The position numbers and the translations under genes are program-made. A stretch of DNA of 64,000 nucleotides from Rhea pennata (taxonomy: Eukaryota; Chordata; Aves; Rheiformes; Rheidae), in the NCBI RefSeq assembly GCF_028389875.1, contig NC_084665.1, forward strand, positions 100,731,435-100,795,434, in the 5' to 3' direction. Positions 25,639-37,600 of this stretch are shown here, piece by piece. The notes below the pieces were generated by a model that was not told the DNA's origin, ran no database searches, and saw only the letters and a list, made by a program, of their open reading frames with translations. Position 1 is the stretch's first letter. Each line of letters begins with the position of its first letter.

Positions 25639-28600
25639 ACCTGAACTTCCATAACTTCTTGCTCTTTTATTGGTGTTTCACTCTCAATTTCTATTTCTCC
25701 TTTGTGAGTAATTTTTGTGATAGGTCGTCTTTCAACTTCCCTCTGTTCTTTCTCAATCATTTCAATTGTCTGTAAAAACAGCAGATTATATACATTTACT
25801 CTGAGATAATAAAATAAAATTTGGAAACCTGCAAATAAAACAACAAAAAGACTGCACTTCAGAAAAGTGGAGAAGAAAAAAAAACATATTTGTATTTTGC
25901 AAGTGTCAAGCAATTTTATAAAGCAAATTCACAAATCGAGCAGGTCTAACTCAAAATACAGTGAATACTTATCAGGCATGTATTTAAACGAAGTATAAAG
26001 CAGACCATCAACACTAAACTTAGACTGGCAATTCTTATTTTCCCGCAGCTGGAGACAATTTTTTAAAAACTCTTTTCCCATAATATTATGGCTATAATAA
26101 GAAATAAATACATATATATGTACCTAATTTCCCAAGAGTTTGATTTTTGTGTACATATCCTAATGCTCTACCTCAATAAAAAGGTTTAAAGATATTCTTA
26201 AAACAATGAACACGCTCTCTAATTCTGATCAGCATTACTATATTGCTCCATCCCAAAAAATAATACATAACACAGTATTACCACAATTGCTTCTTAAGAA
26301 CATCTCTACCTCTTAAACTAGAAAGAGTTTGTATTGTCCTTTAAGTATGGTGTCATAAAGAAACAAGTATTCTACTACGACTGCATTTTCTGTCTGCCAA
26401 GCACCTACAGTAACTTTTGCACACAATGGGAAATTTTGAAGAAATCAAGTAGTAGACTCAAAGTCTTCCTTAAATGGGAAATGGAAAAATACATTCAAAC
26501 GATAAACGTGTAGTTATTTAACTATTTGTTTTACATGCTATATTCCACTTCAGAGAAATACATAAAAACCACTAGAAACTGAAATATTTAGGAACCTTCA
26601 GTAATTTTATTATGCAATACATGCTATGTTTTGGCATCTTTCTGAAGGGCAGCAGAATTTTCTGTTTCAAATGACCTGTTTTTAGTATTTTATTGATGTA
26701 TATAAAAATAAAATAAATTTAATAAGTTAATAACAAAAGATGGAATTGTGGTAACTTTTCATGCCTTTCTACGCCTTCAAAACAGCTTTGAGGTAACACC
26801 TTAACTCAGCAATGGTGTTTGCATAGGAACTAGCAAAGTGATCCATAAGAGAGACTCCTGGCCAATATATATAATGAAAAGGAAGAAAACGGGAATAAAT
26901 CATGTGGCAATGCAAGTAAGTCTCTAAAATAACAACACATTGTACCAAATCATGGCCATTCTTTCTATCACTGAAACCAGATATTCTTTCATTCTGAGCA
27001 AACAGAATTCAAGACAACCACTTTCCATTTATTCAGAGTCACAGTACCTATTCGCCTATTTCTATTGGAAGTCATCTGATATAATCCACAATTTCTAGCG
27101 TCACAAACTTTAACATGATCTAACACTACGCAAATTTTTTGCCTTTTAGCTCTATGAAGTGGCATATAGATTAAAAAAAAAACTGCCAAAACAAAACCAG
27201 ATTTTGTAAGCTATAAAATTTGATGCTGTTTTTAAGCAGTAACCATCACTGGATTAAGTGCTCAATAAACAGGATAATATCTAAGAAAAAGGCATCTTCC
27301 ATAAAAAGAATACATCTCTTATAACCTTCCATCTCCTTTTGAACTATGAACACAGCTATTCACCTCACCGAGCGGGGCACTTTTGCCTTTGCAAACAGGT
27401 TGGCCAGCCTAGTAAAGAGGGCTTTAAACTAGGTGTGTGGGGGGGTGTCATACAGACTGGGTAGACAACAAAATACAAGTTGGGTTGGGGGGCCTCCAAC
27501 TGGTGCATGCAGCTGGGAATGTGCGTTTGGGACATGACTATGGGTGACCCCGTACACCCTTCCTGGGAAACCTGCAGGCATGACCACCTCTTTGAAATGC
27601 CTGTACACCAATGCACGCAGCATGGGGAGCAAACAGGAGGAGCTGGAGATCTGTGTCTGATCGCAGGGCCATGATCTCATTGCAATCACGGAGACATGGT
27701 GGGATAGCTCTCATGACTGGAACGCTGCCATGGATGGCTATGTGCTTTTTAGGAAAGACAGGCCAGGGAGGCGAGGTGGTGGAGTTGCTCTTTATGTGAG
27801 AGAACAACTGGAATGCATCGAGCGCTGCCTAGGCGGGGAAGAGGAGGCAGTTGAGAGGTTATGGAGAAAGATCTAAGGGCAGGCTAGCATGGGGGACACT
27901 GTTGTGGGTGTCTACTACAGGCCACCTGACCAGGAAGAGAAGGTTGATGAGGCCTTCTACAGACAGCTGGAGGTAGCCTCATGATCACAGGCCCTGGTTC
28001 TCATGGGGAACTTCAACCACCCTGACATCTGCTGGAGGGACTACACAGCAAGGTACAAACAGTCCAGGAGGCTCCTGCAATGCATTGATGACAACTTCTT
28101 CTCACAAATGGTGGAGGAGCCTACGAGGAAGGGTGTCCTGCTGGACCTTGTCCTTACCACCAGAGAGGGACTGGTCAGATATGTGAAGGCTGGGGGCAGC
28201 CTTGGCTGCAGTGACCATGAGACAGTGGAGTTCAGGATCCGGCAGGAAAGTAAGGCAACAAGCAGGATTGCAACCCTGGACTTCAGCAGAGCGGACTTTG
28301 GGTTCTTCAGAGACCTAATTGGTGCAATCTCATGGGTTAAGGTCCTAGAGGGAAGGGGGGGGGGGGGTCCAGGAGAGCTGGCTAGTATTCAAACATCACT
28401 TCCTCCAACCTCGACAGCAGTGCATCCCTATGAGTGAGAAGTGCAGCAAGAGGGGCAGGAGACCTGCATGGGTGAGCAAGGATCTCTTGGCCAAACTCAG
28501 ACAGAAGAAAGTACACAGAATGAGGAAGAGGGGACAGGCTACTTGGGAGAATTATAGGAATGCAGTCAGATTATGTAGAGATGCTGCGAGGAAGGCTAAG

Positions 28601-31600
28601 GCCCAGCTGGAATTGAGTATGGCAAGCGATGTCAAGGACAACAGGAAGGGCTTCTTCAAATACATCAGCTGCAAGACGAGGACTAGGGAAAATGTGGGCC
28701 TGTTGCTGAACGGGGCAGGGGCCCTGGTGACAAGGCATACAGAGAAGGCAGAATTACTGAATGCCTTCTTTGCTTCAGCCTTCACTGCTAGGGGCAGCCC
28801 CCAGGAATCCTTCAGCCTGGACGCGAGGGAGAAAGTCCAGAGAAGGGAAGACTTTCCTTTGGTTGAGGAGGATAGGATCAGAGACCTTCTGGGCAAGCCT
28901 GACGTTCACAAATCCATGGGCCCGGATGGGATGCACCCACAGGGACTGAGGGAGCTGGTGGATGTTGTTGCCAGGCTGCTCTCCACCATCTTTGGAAGGT
29001 CCTGAAGAACTGGAGAGGTGCCTGAGGACTGGAAGAAAGCCAATGTCACTCCAGTCTTCAAAAAGGGCAAGAAGGAGGACCCAGGCAACTATAGGCTGGT
29101 CAGCCTCACCTCCATCCCTGCAAAGGTGATGGAACAGCTCATTCTGGATGTCATCTCCGGGCATATGGAGGAGGAGAAGGTGATCAGGAGTAGTCAGCAT
29201 GGACTCACCAAGGGGAAATCCTGCTTTACCAATCCAATAGCCTTCTCAGATGGAATGACTGTCTGGGTAGATGAGGGCAGAGCAGTGGACGTTGTGTACC
29301 TTGACTTCAGCAAGGCTTTTGACACTGTCTCCCATAACATCCTCCTAGATAAGCTCAGGAAGTGTGGGTTAGACAAGTGGACAGTGAGGTGGATTGAAAA
29401 CTGTCTGAAAGGCAGAGCTCAGAGGGTCATCATCAGTGGCGTGTAGTCCAGTTGCAGGCCTGCAGCTAGTGGCATCCCCCAGGGCTCCATACTTGGGGGT
29501 CCCATCCTGTTCAACTTATTCATCAATGACCTGGATGAGGGGATGGAGTGCATCCTCAGCAAGTTTGCTGATGATACGAAGCTGGGAGGAGTGGCTGACA
29601 CACCAGAGGGCTGTGCTGCCATTCAGAGAGAACTGGAGAGGCTGCAGAGCTGGGCAGAGAGGAACCTCCTGAGGTTCAACAAGGGCAAGTGCAGAGTACT
29701 GCACCTAGGGAAAAATAACCCTAGGCACCAGGACAAGCTGGGGGCTGATCTGCTGGAGAGTAGCTCCACAGAGAAGGACCTGGGAGTGCTGGTGGACAAC
29801 ACGTTGACCTTGAGCCAGCAATGTGACCTTTTGGCCAAGAAGGCCAATGGTGTCCTGGGGTGCATTAGGAAGAGTGTTGCCAGCAGGTCGAGGGAGGTGA
29901 TCCTGCCCCTCTACTCAGCCCTGGGGAGGCCTCATCTCGAGTCCTGTGACCAGTTCTGGGCTCCCCACTACAACAGAGACATGGAACTACTGGAGAGAGT
30001 CCAGCGTAGAGCTATGAGGATGATCAGGGGGTTGGAGCACCTGCCCTCTGAGGAACGGCTGCGAGAGCTGGGCCTCTTCAGCCTGGGGAAGAGAAGACTG
30101 AGAGGGGATCTTATCAATGTGTAGAAGTACCTGAAGGGAGGGTGTCAGGGGGACAGGGACAAACTCTTTTCAGTTGTCCCATGTGACAGGACAAGAGGCA
30201 ATGGGCAGAAACTGAAGCACAGGAAGTTCCGCCTGAACATGAGGGGGAATTTCTTCCCTATGAGAGTGACGGAGCCCTGGCCCAGGTTGCCCAGAGAGGT
30301 TGTGGAGTCTCCTTCTCTGGAGATCTTCAAGGCCTGCCTGGATGCAACCCTGTCTGACATGCTCTAGATGACCCTGTTGAGCAGCGACATTGGACTAGAT
30401 GATCTCCGGAGGTCCCTTCCAATCTTACTGATTCTATAATTCTATGACAACGTGACGTTCTGCTTTGAGAAAAGTTACGCTTATCAAACTAATCTAATAA
30501 ATTTCATATACTATGTATATTTTTTTTCTTTTAGATAGTCTTTCAGACTGGTAGGTCAAATTTTCAGCCTTAGATTTGCTTCTTGGTTGGTTAAATGCCA
30601 TACTCTGATAGTATATAAGTTATAAACAACAGAAACTCCAGTTAGGCCTGGTCTGTAAGAAGACAGCTCTCTCCCTTACCAAGAGATTGGTATCTATAAT
30701 GCCCCTTATGGAGCCTTAAAATCTTGTTGGAAGTAATGTGAGACAAAGATGTCTTCACTCTTGAGACAAAAGAGCGAGCAACAATAAAGCTGTACGACAA
30801 GAGAAAATACATGGATTTCTTTCTTGCAAGAATTTACCACACCTCAATAAACATACCAACAATCTCCCTTTGTTTCTTGCATACTAAATAAAATACAGGA
30901 CTCATCCTGACTAATGTTGCTTTGTGCAACATGCATTCTGGCCTTTCTAAAGGCACACAGCCCAAAAACAAAGAGTTAAATATACTTAGATGGCCAACGA
31001 AATAGAAGTTGACAAGTCTCACATGTCTGTTTTCTCTTTGTCTCCAAGCAGCCAGTTCTTTGGAAGCCAGTTCCTCTGGGCTCATTCTTATTAGATGGTC
31101 TGGAGTAACATCTCCTTTAAGCACTTTCTTAAACAATATCTAGAAGAAAGAAGAAAAGTTAACTACTGCTATCAAAACAAAACTTCTAGTAATAGTCAAG
31201 TAGGAAAGACAGCAGAGAAAGAATGTACAATACATTCTTCTCCTGATGTTGGTATCTACAGCTATATAAATTAGATGTTGCTCATAATTATTTCACACTC
31301 CAGGAAACACTGCTAGATTCTTCTTTAAAAGGAAAAAAAAAAATCCAGAGCCCCTTGCTTATTCTATATAGTAGAGTGTATATGAAGACAAGATTTGTTA
31401 ATGCTTAATGATCAGATGTAAATTAACTGTTATTCCAAAAGAGAAAGTGAGTTTATCTTTACCACAGTAAAAACGATTAGAACAACAGATAAAAAGACAA
31501 AAGTTGGAGGATGATGAACCAACTCTGATGCTGAAAAGAAGGCTCCTGAAAAGCATAAAAGTGATGCAGTTAGTGACAATTTTTCTTTTTAACAGAGCAA

Positions 31601-34600
31601 GGATCAAATTTGAGAAATCTGCCTATGAAAAGTACAATGAAAAGCTTCTGGATTAAAAAAAATAATAATAAATAATAATCACAGGAAGTACTCTTACAGA
31701 AAAAATAAAAACCAATAGGAAAGACAAACATTTAAAACAAGCAAGCTATATCCACTTCACTTTGAAAACCTATCATAAAGCAGAGTGCGGCAAAGAGTTG
31801 AAGAATAAATGACAAGAAGGAGAAATGAACAGAGAGAATATTGAGTGCATGAGAATAAAAACACTTAAGTCAAAGAGATGAGAAAACATTTAAAAAAATA
31901 AGAAAACAAAATGTGAAAGGATTACTAACATATCTATGCAGAAGACTTCCTTTAATCTACTGCAAATGAAAGATTTTTGTAAAATATTATATACAAGTAA
32001 TACATACATTATTTTTGGGATCTTTTAGATTGAACATTAAACTTCTGTATTTGTTCTTATACTTTGAGTCAGTGTCCCGAAAAAAAGAAAACAGTTCTTT
32101 TTCTATCTTTGTGGCAACTTTTGCTGCTCTCTCCTCAGGTATCTTTAAATTGGAGTCTGTCAATCTGTGAGAGAACACAAGGGAAAGTGGAAAAATTAAC
32201 TACTTTCAAAAACCTATTTTTCCAACCCTCAATCTTTCTTAAAGAAGAAAAACATAATTTTATACACACACACCTTTTCATGAGAATTTCTTTAAGAGAT
32301 TGTTTGACGCTTTGTCTTATCTGATCAGCAGAAGGTTTTGAAGCTGACACAGCTGGCAGATGTGTTGTACTACTTGATCCTCCTTTCTCAATTTTCTTTT
32401 TCTTAGTTTCTTGTTTCTCATGAACACCTATCAAAACACAGAGTTTAAAGTCTTAAACTACTTAGCCACTGATGTAAACACTTATTGTTATGGGATATCT
32501 TGAAGTTTTAAACTGCTAAGAGTTTAACTTCAAGAAGAAGGAACGGACTCACAGTGTTGTTTGGTTTTGTTTTTTGTATTACGTAGATTAATACAGGGGG
32601 GGCAAAAAAACCCACTTTCCTTAGCAGAAAGGAATAGGACTTTTGTAACTCTTTGGCTTACTGTATTTCCTTCTACACCAAGCCAAGAAAACAAAATGAC
32701 CAATGCTTATTAGCTTGATCTGAATTTCTGTGAAAGCATAGATTAATTTTTCAGTTAAGTAAATTGAGAAATAATATACTGAAAAGCACTTACTACAATA
32801 AGCACGTTAAACTTTGAAGTAGAGTTCTTCATTAAAATTAGGATTTTTGAACCCGCTAGCCATGAAAATTATTTAAATTCTAATAATTTTAGCTACTCAT
32901 CTCAGACAACTCTCTTTCACAAAACCACTGTAAGGTTTGTCTCACAAATAATTGCAACTTTTAATCCAATTACAATTATTAAAAAATTAATTCAGCTCCT
33001 ATCTTTCAGTACTTAAATGTACCACTTATTTAGAGCAGTAGCTTTCCATTTAAGAAATCAAAGGAAAAGAAACAATATTAACCTTCATTTTCTACTCTGA
33101 AAAATGAAAAAAAAAAAAAAAAAAAGAACCCTGATAAAGATCTAATGTGTGTGTTTGATGGCAAAAAGAAATACTTCTTTACTATTACTTTTGCCTATTG
33201 AGTGCAACTTAAAATGCATTAATACTAGACACATACTGACTACATTTTCAAATAGCTAACACAAAAATTTTCTTTTCCCCTGGGCAAACTATGCAGTTGG
33301 ATCATGAATGCCTGTTAATGTGACTATCTTCCCACCCTTCACTAAATAGGTGGTGCAGAGGTGATACTGTCATTTGCCATTCTTCTCCTCTGTGACATGA
33401 AAATACATACTAACATATGAAAATGCTAGATTTGTTCAATAACGCAGCCCTAATAATACTTTTGTTTGGTCAATATATCAATATATTTTTTGCTTATCTC
33501 CTTTCAGAAGTGGATGAAGAACTGCAATGAAGCCTTTTCAAAAATGCAGCCTGAGGGAGTAGGGGAAATAGAAAGCCTCCACGTGCCAGCTAACTTTGGC
33601 AAAGTTTCAGACAATGGAAAACAGAATCTCATAACAGGGAAATGATGGGCAATGCTAGTAATAAACATCACCGCTATAATCTTTGATTACTTTGAATGAT
33701 GTTTAAGATAAATGTTCTGCTTAACAATTTTATGCTGATTGTCCTAAACAAGGCTGCGAAGCCCTTTAAAAATAATCTTTAATATCTGTTGCAAACTCTT
33801 CATTGTAAAATCCATTTAATATATTTTAGAACAGTTCAATGATTTCACAGATGTCAAAAGCTTATTTTACTCCATGCAATTTGCAGTTAGAAAAGATGTC
33901 AAGTATTTTGTGACTCTTGAGAATTTCAAAGATGAATAAGAAGATTTGAACTCTGAAGAATACTATTCAGTATAATAGGTTTACTTTTAGATTTACAATT
34001 AACTCTACAGATCTCTCTTAGGAGCAGAGTTTATTTAGACAAGAAATCAGAGCTTAAGTTTAGGATTTAAATATGTAGTTCTCTGACACAAAAAAACACT
34101 AGCTGTACTCCTGAGATTTCTGTTAAATGATGAAAATGTCACATTATTGTGATCTCATAAAACACATAATCTTTCTTGGAAGGGGGAATGGGGAAGAGGA
34201 GGAGGAGGATAGGAGAGGGAGGTTTCAGAGAAAAATGTCCCTTCAGCCTTTCAAATAAAATTAAGAATGAAAATTTGATGGTTCAGTGTGGAATACAGTG
34301 CTACCTTTTGAAACAAATTCTGAGATAATTAACCAATTTGGCCCCCAAAAAATCAGCAAGTCTAATATTATTTATATAGCAATTAAAACACTTACATACA
34401 CTGAATATTTTATGGCATTTATAGAAGAGTGTCTTGTTTCCACAGTATGAAATAAAGCTTAATAAAGAGATATCTTTGTGAACCTCTTCTCCCATTATTG
34501 ATTAGGTATCTTATCCGATTCAAATAGGAAACATCTACACAGGAAATGTTTCCCGAATAAATAAAAGATATGAAAAGATAAAGATCCTGAACATCATGGG

Positions 34601-37600
34601 GGCAAACAGTTCTCCAGATCACCATCACTTGCACTATGAAATGTAGTTTAGAAATTGATACTACAAAGAAAGTCCTCATGCTTCATTGTACATGCACATG
34701 AATTACCATGTGCAGCACTTCTTCAAACCTCACTTACCTGATTTTGAGTGTTTTTCAACCACATTAGGGGACTCTTTTTTTTCATTTTTATCTTCAGAGG
34801 ACCTCCGAGGAGGTATAGCAGCCTGTGATGCTTTCCGAGTAGCAACATGTTGCCCTTTTTTAGTATCAGAGTCTCTGCATTCTGACAGGTTCTTCCCCTC
34901 ACCAGATTCCTGAAATAAACACTTGCACATTAGCATGCTACCGAATACTGCAATGAACTGCTATGTAATCACCATGCATTCTTCCCAAATTATTATTTTT
35001 ATTTATATCTATCTTTCTACATATAGTTAATACTGTATAAATCCCTGGATGCATGCAACATTAATTAATACTCTTTAGAATGTTACTAAACCATCCATCA
35101 AATTACTGCCAAATATTGTTTAACAACCTATTCAAAAAACTGGCCCAACACAACACAGGCAGTTTTCAGTTAAGCTCTACGTTGAAAACAACTGTATGCT
35201 TTCAGGTATTTAAAAAGCTCAGGAATATCAATGAACATCCCATATCCAGTTTTAGTCACGTATGCAGAGGAAGCCACATGTGACCAGAAAAAACAATCTT
35301 CGGTCAGAATTACACAGAATGGTTTATATATCAGAATTATGATAATATTATTCAGAAGGATAAGGTAAAAAGAATCACTGATGATTAAATCATGATGCAT
35401 ATGTTACTATATACTAAAATACTCTGCCGAAGTATAACAAAAACAAGTCATCTCACTGCTTTTGCTTTATTTAGTAGAATAAGACAAAAAAGTAGAAAGA
35501 TGGCAATTAAAAAGAAAATATTTTCTTCTACATAAAATCTAAGGTTAAATCAATGGTCAAAGATCTGTGCTCTATATAATATAGCTTATTGAAAGATGCC
35601 CAATAGAAGTACTGCACTTTATTTCCAAAATTCTACGTAAGTCCTTCAAGATAGCACTTATGTAAAAAAAAAAATAAATAATAATAATAAAAAAAAAAGT
35701 CAATCTACTACTAAGCCTCATACACGCTAGTAGCTATAATAGTGACCATTCACTGCTAACATCTGATATCAGAAACTTCAAACGGGAACTAAGATTTAAA
35801 TTTAATTAACAAGATTTGCAAATTAACGTGCAAGTCTCATCTATTAAATTTTTCATGTGTTCTTTCCCTGGCAAGAAGGGTTATGAGTTGTTTCTGAACA
35901 TGGTGTTTTGCTTGAGTTACTTTTATTTTAAATAGATATACATACGTATCATTCACACAATTGTCAAATGTAAAAGACAAGAGTTTAGCAACAATATTCA
36001 TCTCAAAATATTCAAATCAGTTTAAAAAATAAATTTACTCTGAAGATAATGCACAAGTTTTAGACTGGACTCACATCTTATTCTAAATAACAAAAATGAG
36101 GGAAAATGTTTGAAATACTATTAAGCATTGGTATTTTAAATGACAAAAGGTGGGGAGGAAACCCAAACCCCCAATAATTAAAAGAACTTCAAACACTAAA
36201 TAAGTCTTACCCGTCTAAAAATTTTGACTTTGTGCTTCACTGTGTCCTCTGCTTGCTTTGTTTTCTCAGTGACACTTGGATTACAAGTAGATGTTTGCTT
36301 TGACACCCCAGGTTTTTCACATTCCATTGTTCTTTCTTCTCTATGGATTTCAAGTTTCACTTGGGTATCCAGTATATTTTGATCAAAAGACTCTGTTTTT
36401 TTGTCTTCCTCAGCACAGCATTTCACACACACATATTCTTTATCCTCTTCACCCATCTGCTGCGCTTGTGACAGACTCAGTCCTACACAATCCCCATGAA
36501 ACCAATCATCACATCTACCACAGCCTACCATAAACCTGAAAACAAAATAAGATATAAATCAGTGTAGAGACTACAAAAGAACACACATCAACTTAAAAAG
36601 AAAACAGCATACTTATTTTTGTTTGTCCATCACAGCAATTCGTTCTTACCTGATAAATGATTTTCTTTGTAGCTTTACATCCAGCTCCAGCCTTACGACA
36701 TGGTATGATCTCCCCAAGAAATAGGTTTTGGGCCACAACAGTCCAAGAGAGTATCATAACCTCACTGAGAATTTATAATGTCTCCCACCTCCTACCAACA
36801 GGATTTTTTTTTCCAGAGTACAATTCAAAAAATTGAGATGTAAAAAAAAAAAAAAAACTCTCAAAACTGGCAAATATAAGATTCAAAAAGAAATTTTCTT
36901 GCAAGAGCATATTACCCTTATTTTCCTTCAAACATGATCGTCATCCTTATAGCAGAAATGTATTGACAACTGACACAATGTAATCTTCTACAGAAGTAGG
37001 AGATGCTTAAGCATTTTGAGAAATATTACCACAATAGGAACCTAAAGCTATTATAAACGAGTAGGAATTTCACATCATACTCCTTAGACCATTGAATTAT
37101 TTACAAAAAGTTGCATTTTATTCTATTTCCTGCTGAATTTGTGGCCATGAGTTAGGAAAACTAAGATACATGCCACTTTAGCATCGCTCAGCTCTGACTT
37201 TAGTATTTGATGCTTGAGAGTTATCTAAGGAACATTTCAAACACTGAAATGAATATTGATTAGAGCATATTTTCCCATCTCGCAGTCACTTCGAGACTGC
37301 TGTTGTTGAAAGGATGTTGAAAGCAAAATTTTTTACAAATAGTATTTTCAGTATTGCAAATATCACTGAGTCTAAAGTAAAACTGTAACTTCTAACTATT
37401 TTGCTGAAGTATTTTGGTAATAGGTAGGTAGCTGATAGGTAATATTAGTACCTAATCACACTATCACATACAATTTCTCTGTGAAACTATTTTGGAAAAA
37501 AGGGGAATTTCAAAATTAGACAGGTTAAACACCTTAGTAAATCTATTTCTAGAGACTGCTAATTGGTAGTAATTATCTTTACAACCCTTTCTTCCAATAA

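Larger units (their letters stand above)
27363..30446 (+). mobile_element. CR1 non-LTR retrotransposon, long and fairly young, inactive
   Basis: About 3.1 kb, much longer than the usual 5'-truncated CR1 copy. It starts in the characteristic 5' region (GGGCTTTAAACTAGGTGTG near 27420) and ends at the CR1 terminus GATTCTATAATTCTATGA (30429-30446), the short octamer-like repeat in place of a poly(A) tail. GC content is clearly above the flanks. ORF2, with endonuclease and reverse transcriptase, can be followed from 27580 to 30367. The upstream ORF1 region is missing or reduced. It lies antisense to PHF3 in intron 8. No target-site duplication was seen, as is usual for CR1. Confidence 0.96.
25770..31022 (-). 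other. PHF3: PHF3 intron 8 (contains long CR1)
   Basis: GT-AG intron of 5253 bp. A CR1 element of about 3.1 kb (27363-30446) inserted in the opposite orientation makes up more than half of it. Flanks at 25770-27362 and 30447-31022 are AT-rich and unrecognised. Confidence 0.92.

Noticed and set aside
28552..29200. Minus-strand open frames of 114 and 141 codons within the long CR1
   Set aside because: They are antisense shadows of the CR1 reverse transcriptase, which accounts for this stretch on the + strand.
34178..34222. G-quadruplex candidate in the G/A-rich stretch of PHF3 intron 5
   Set aside because: Only two runs of four or more G are present; the rest are GG or GGG broken by A, so four good G-tracts in a short span are not met.
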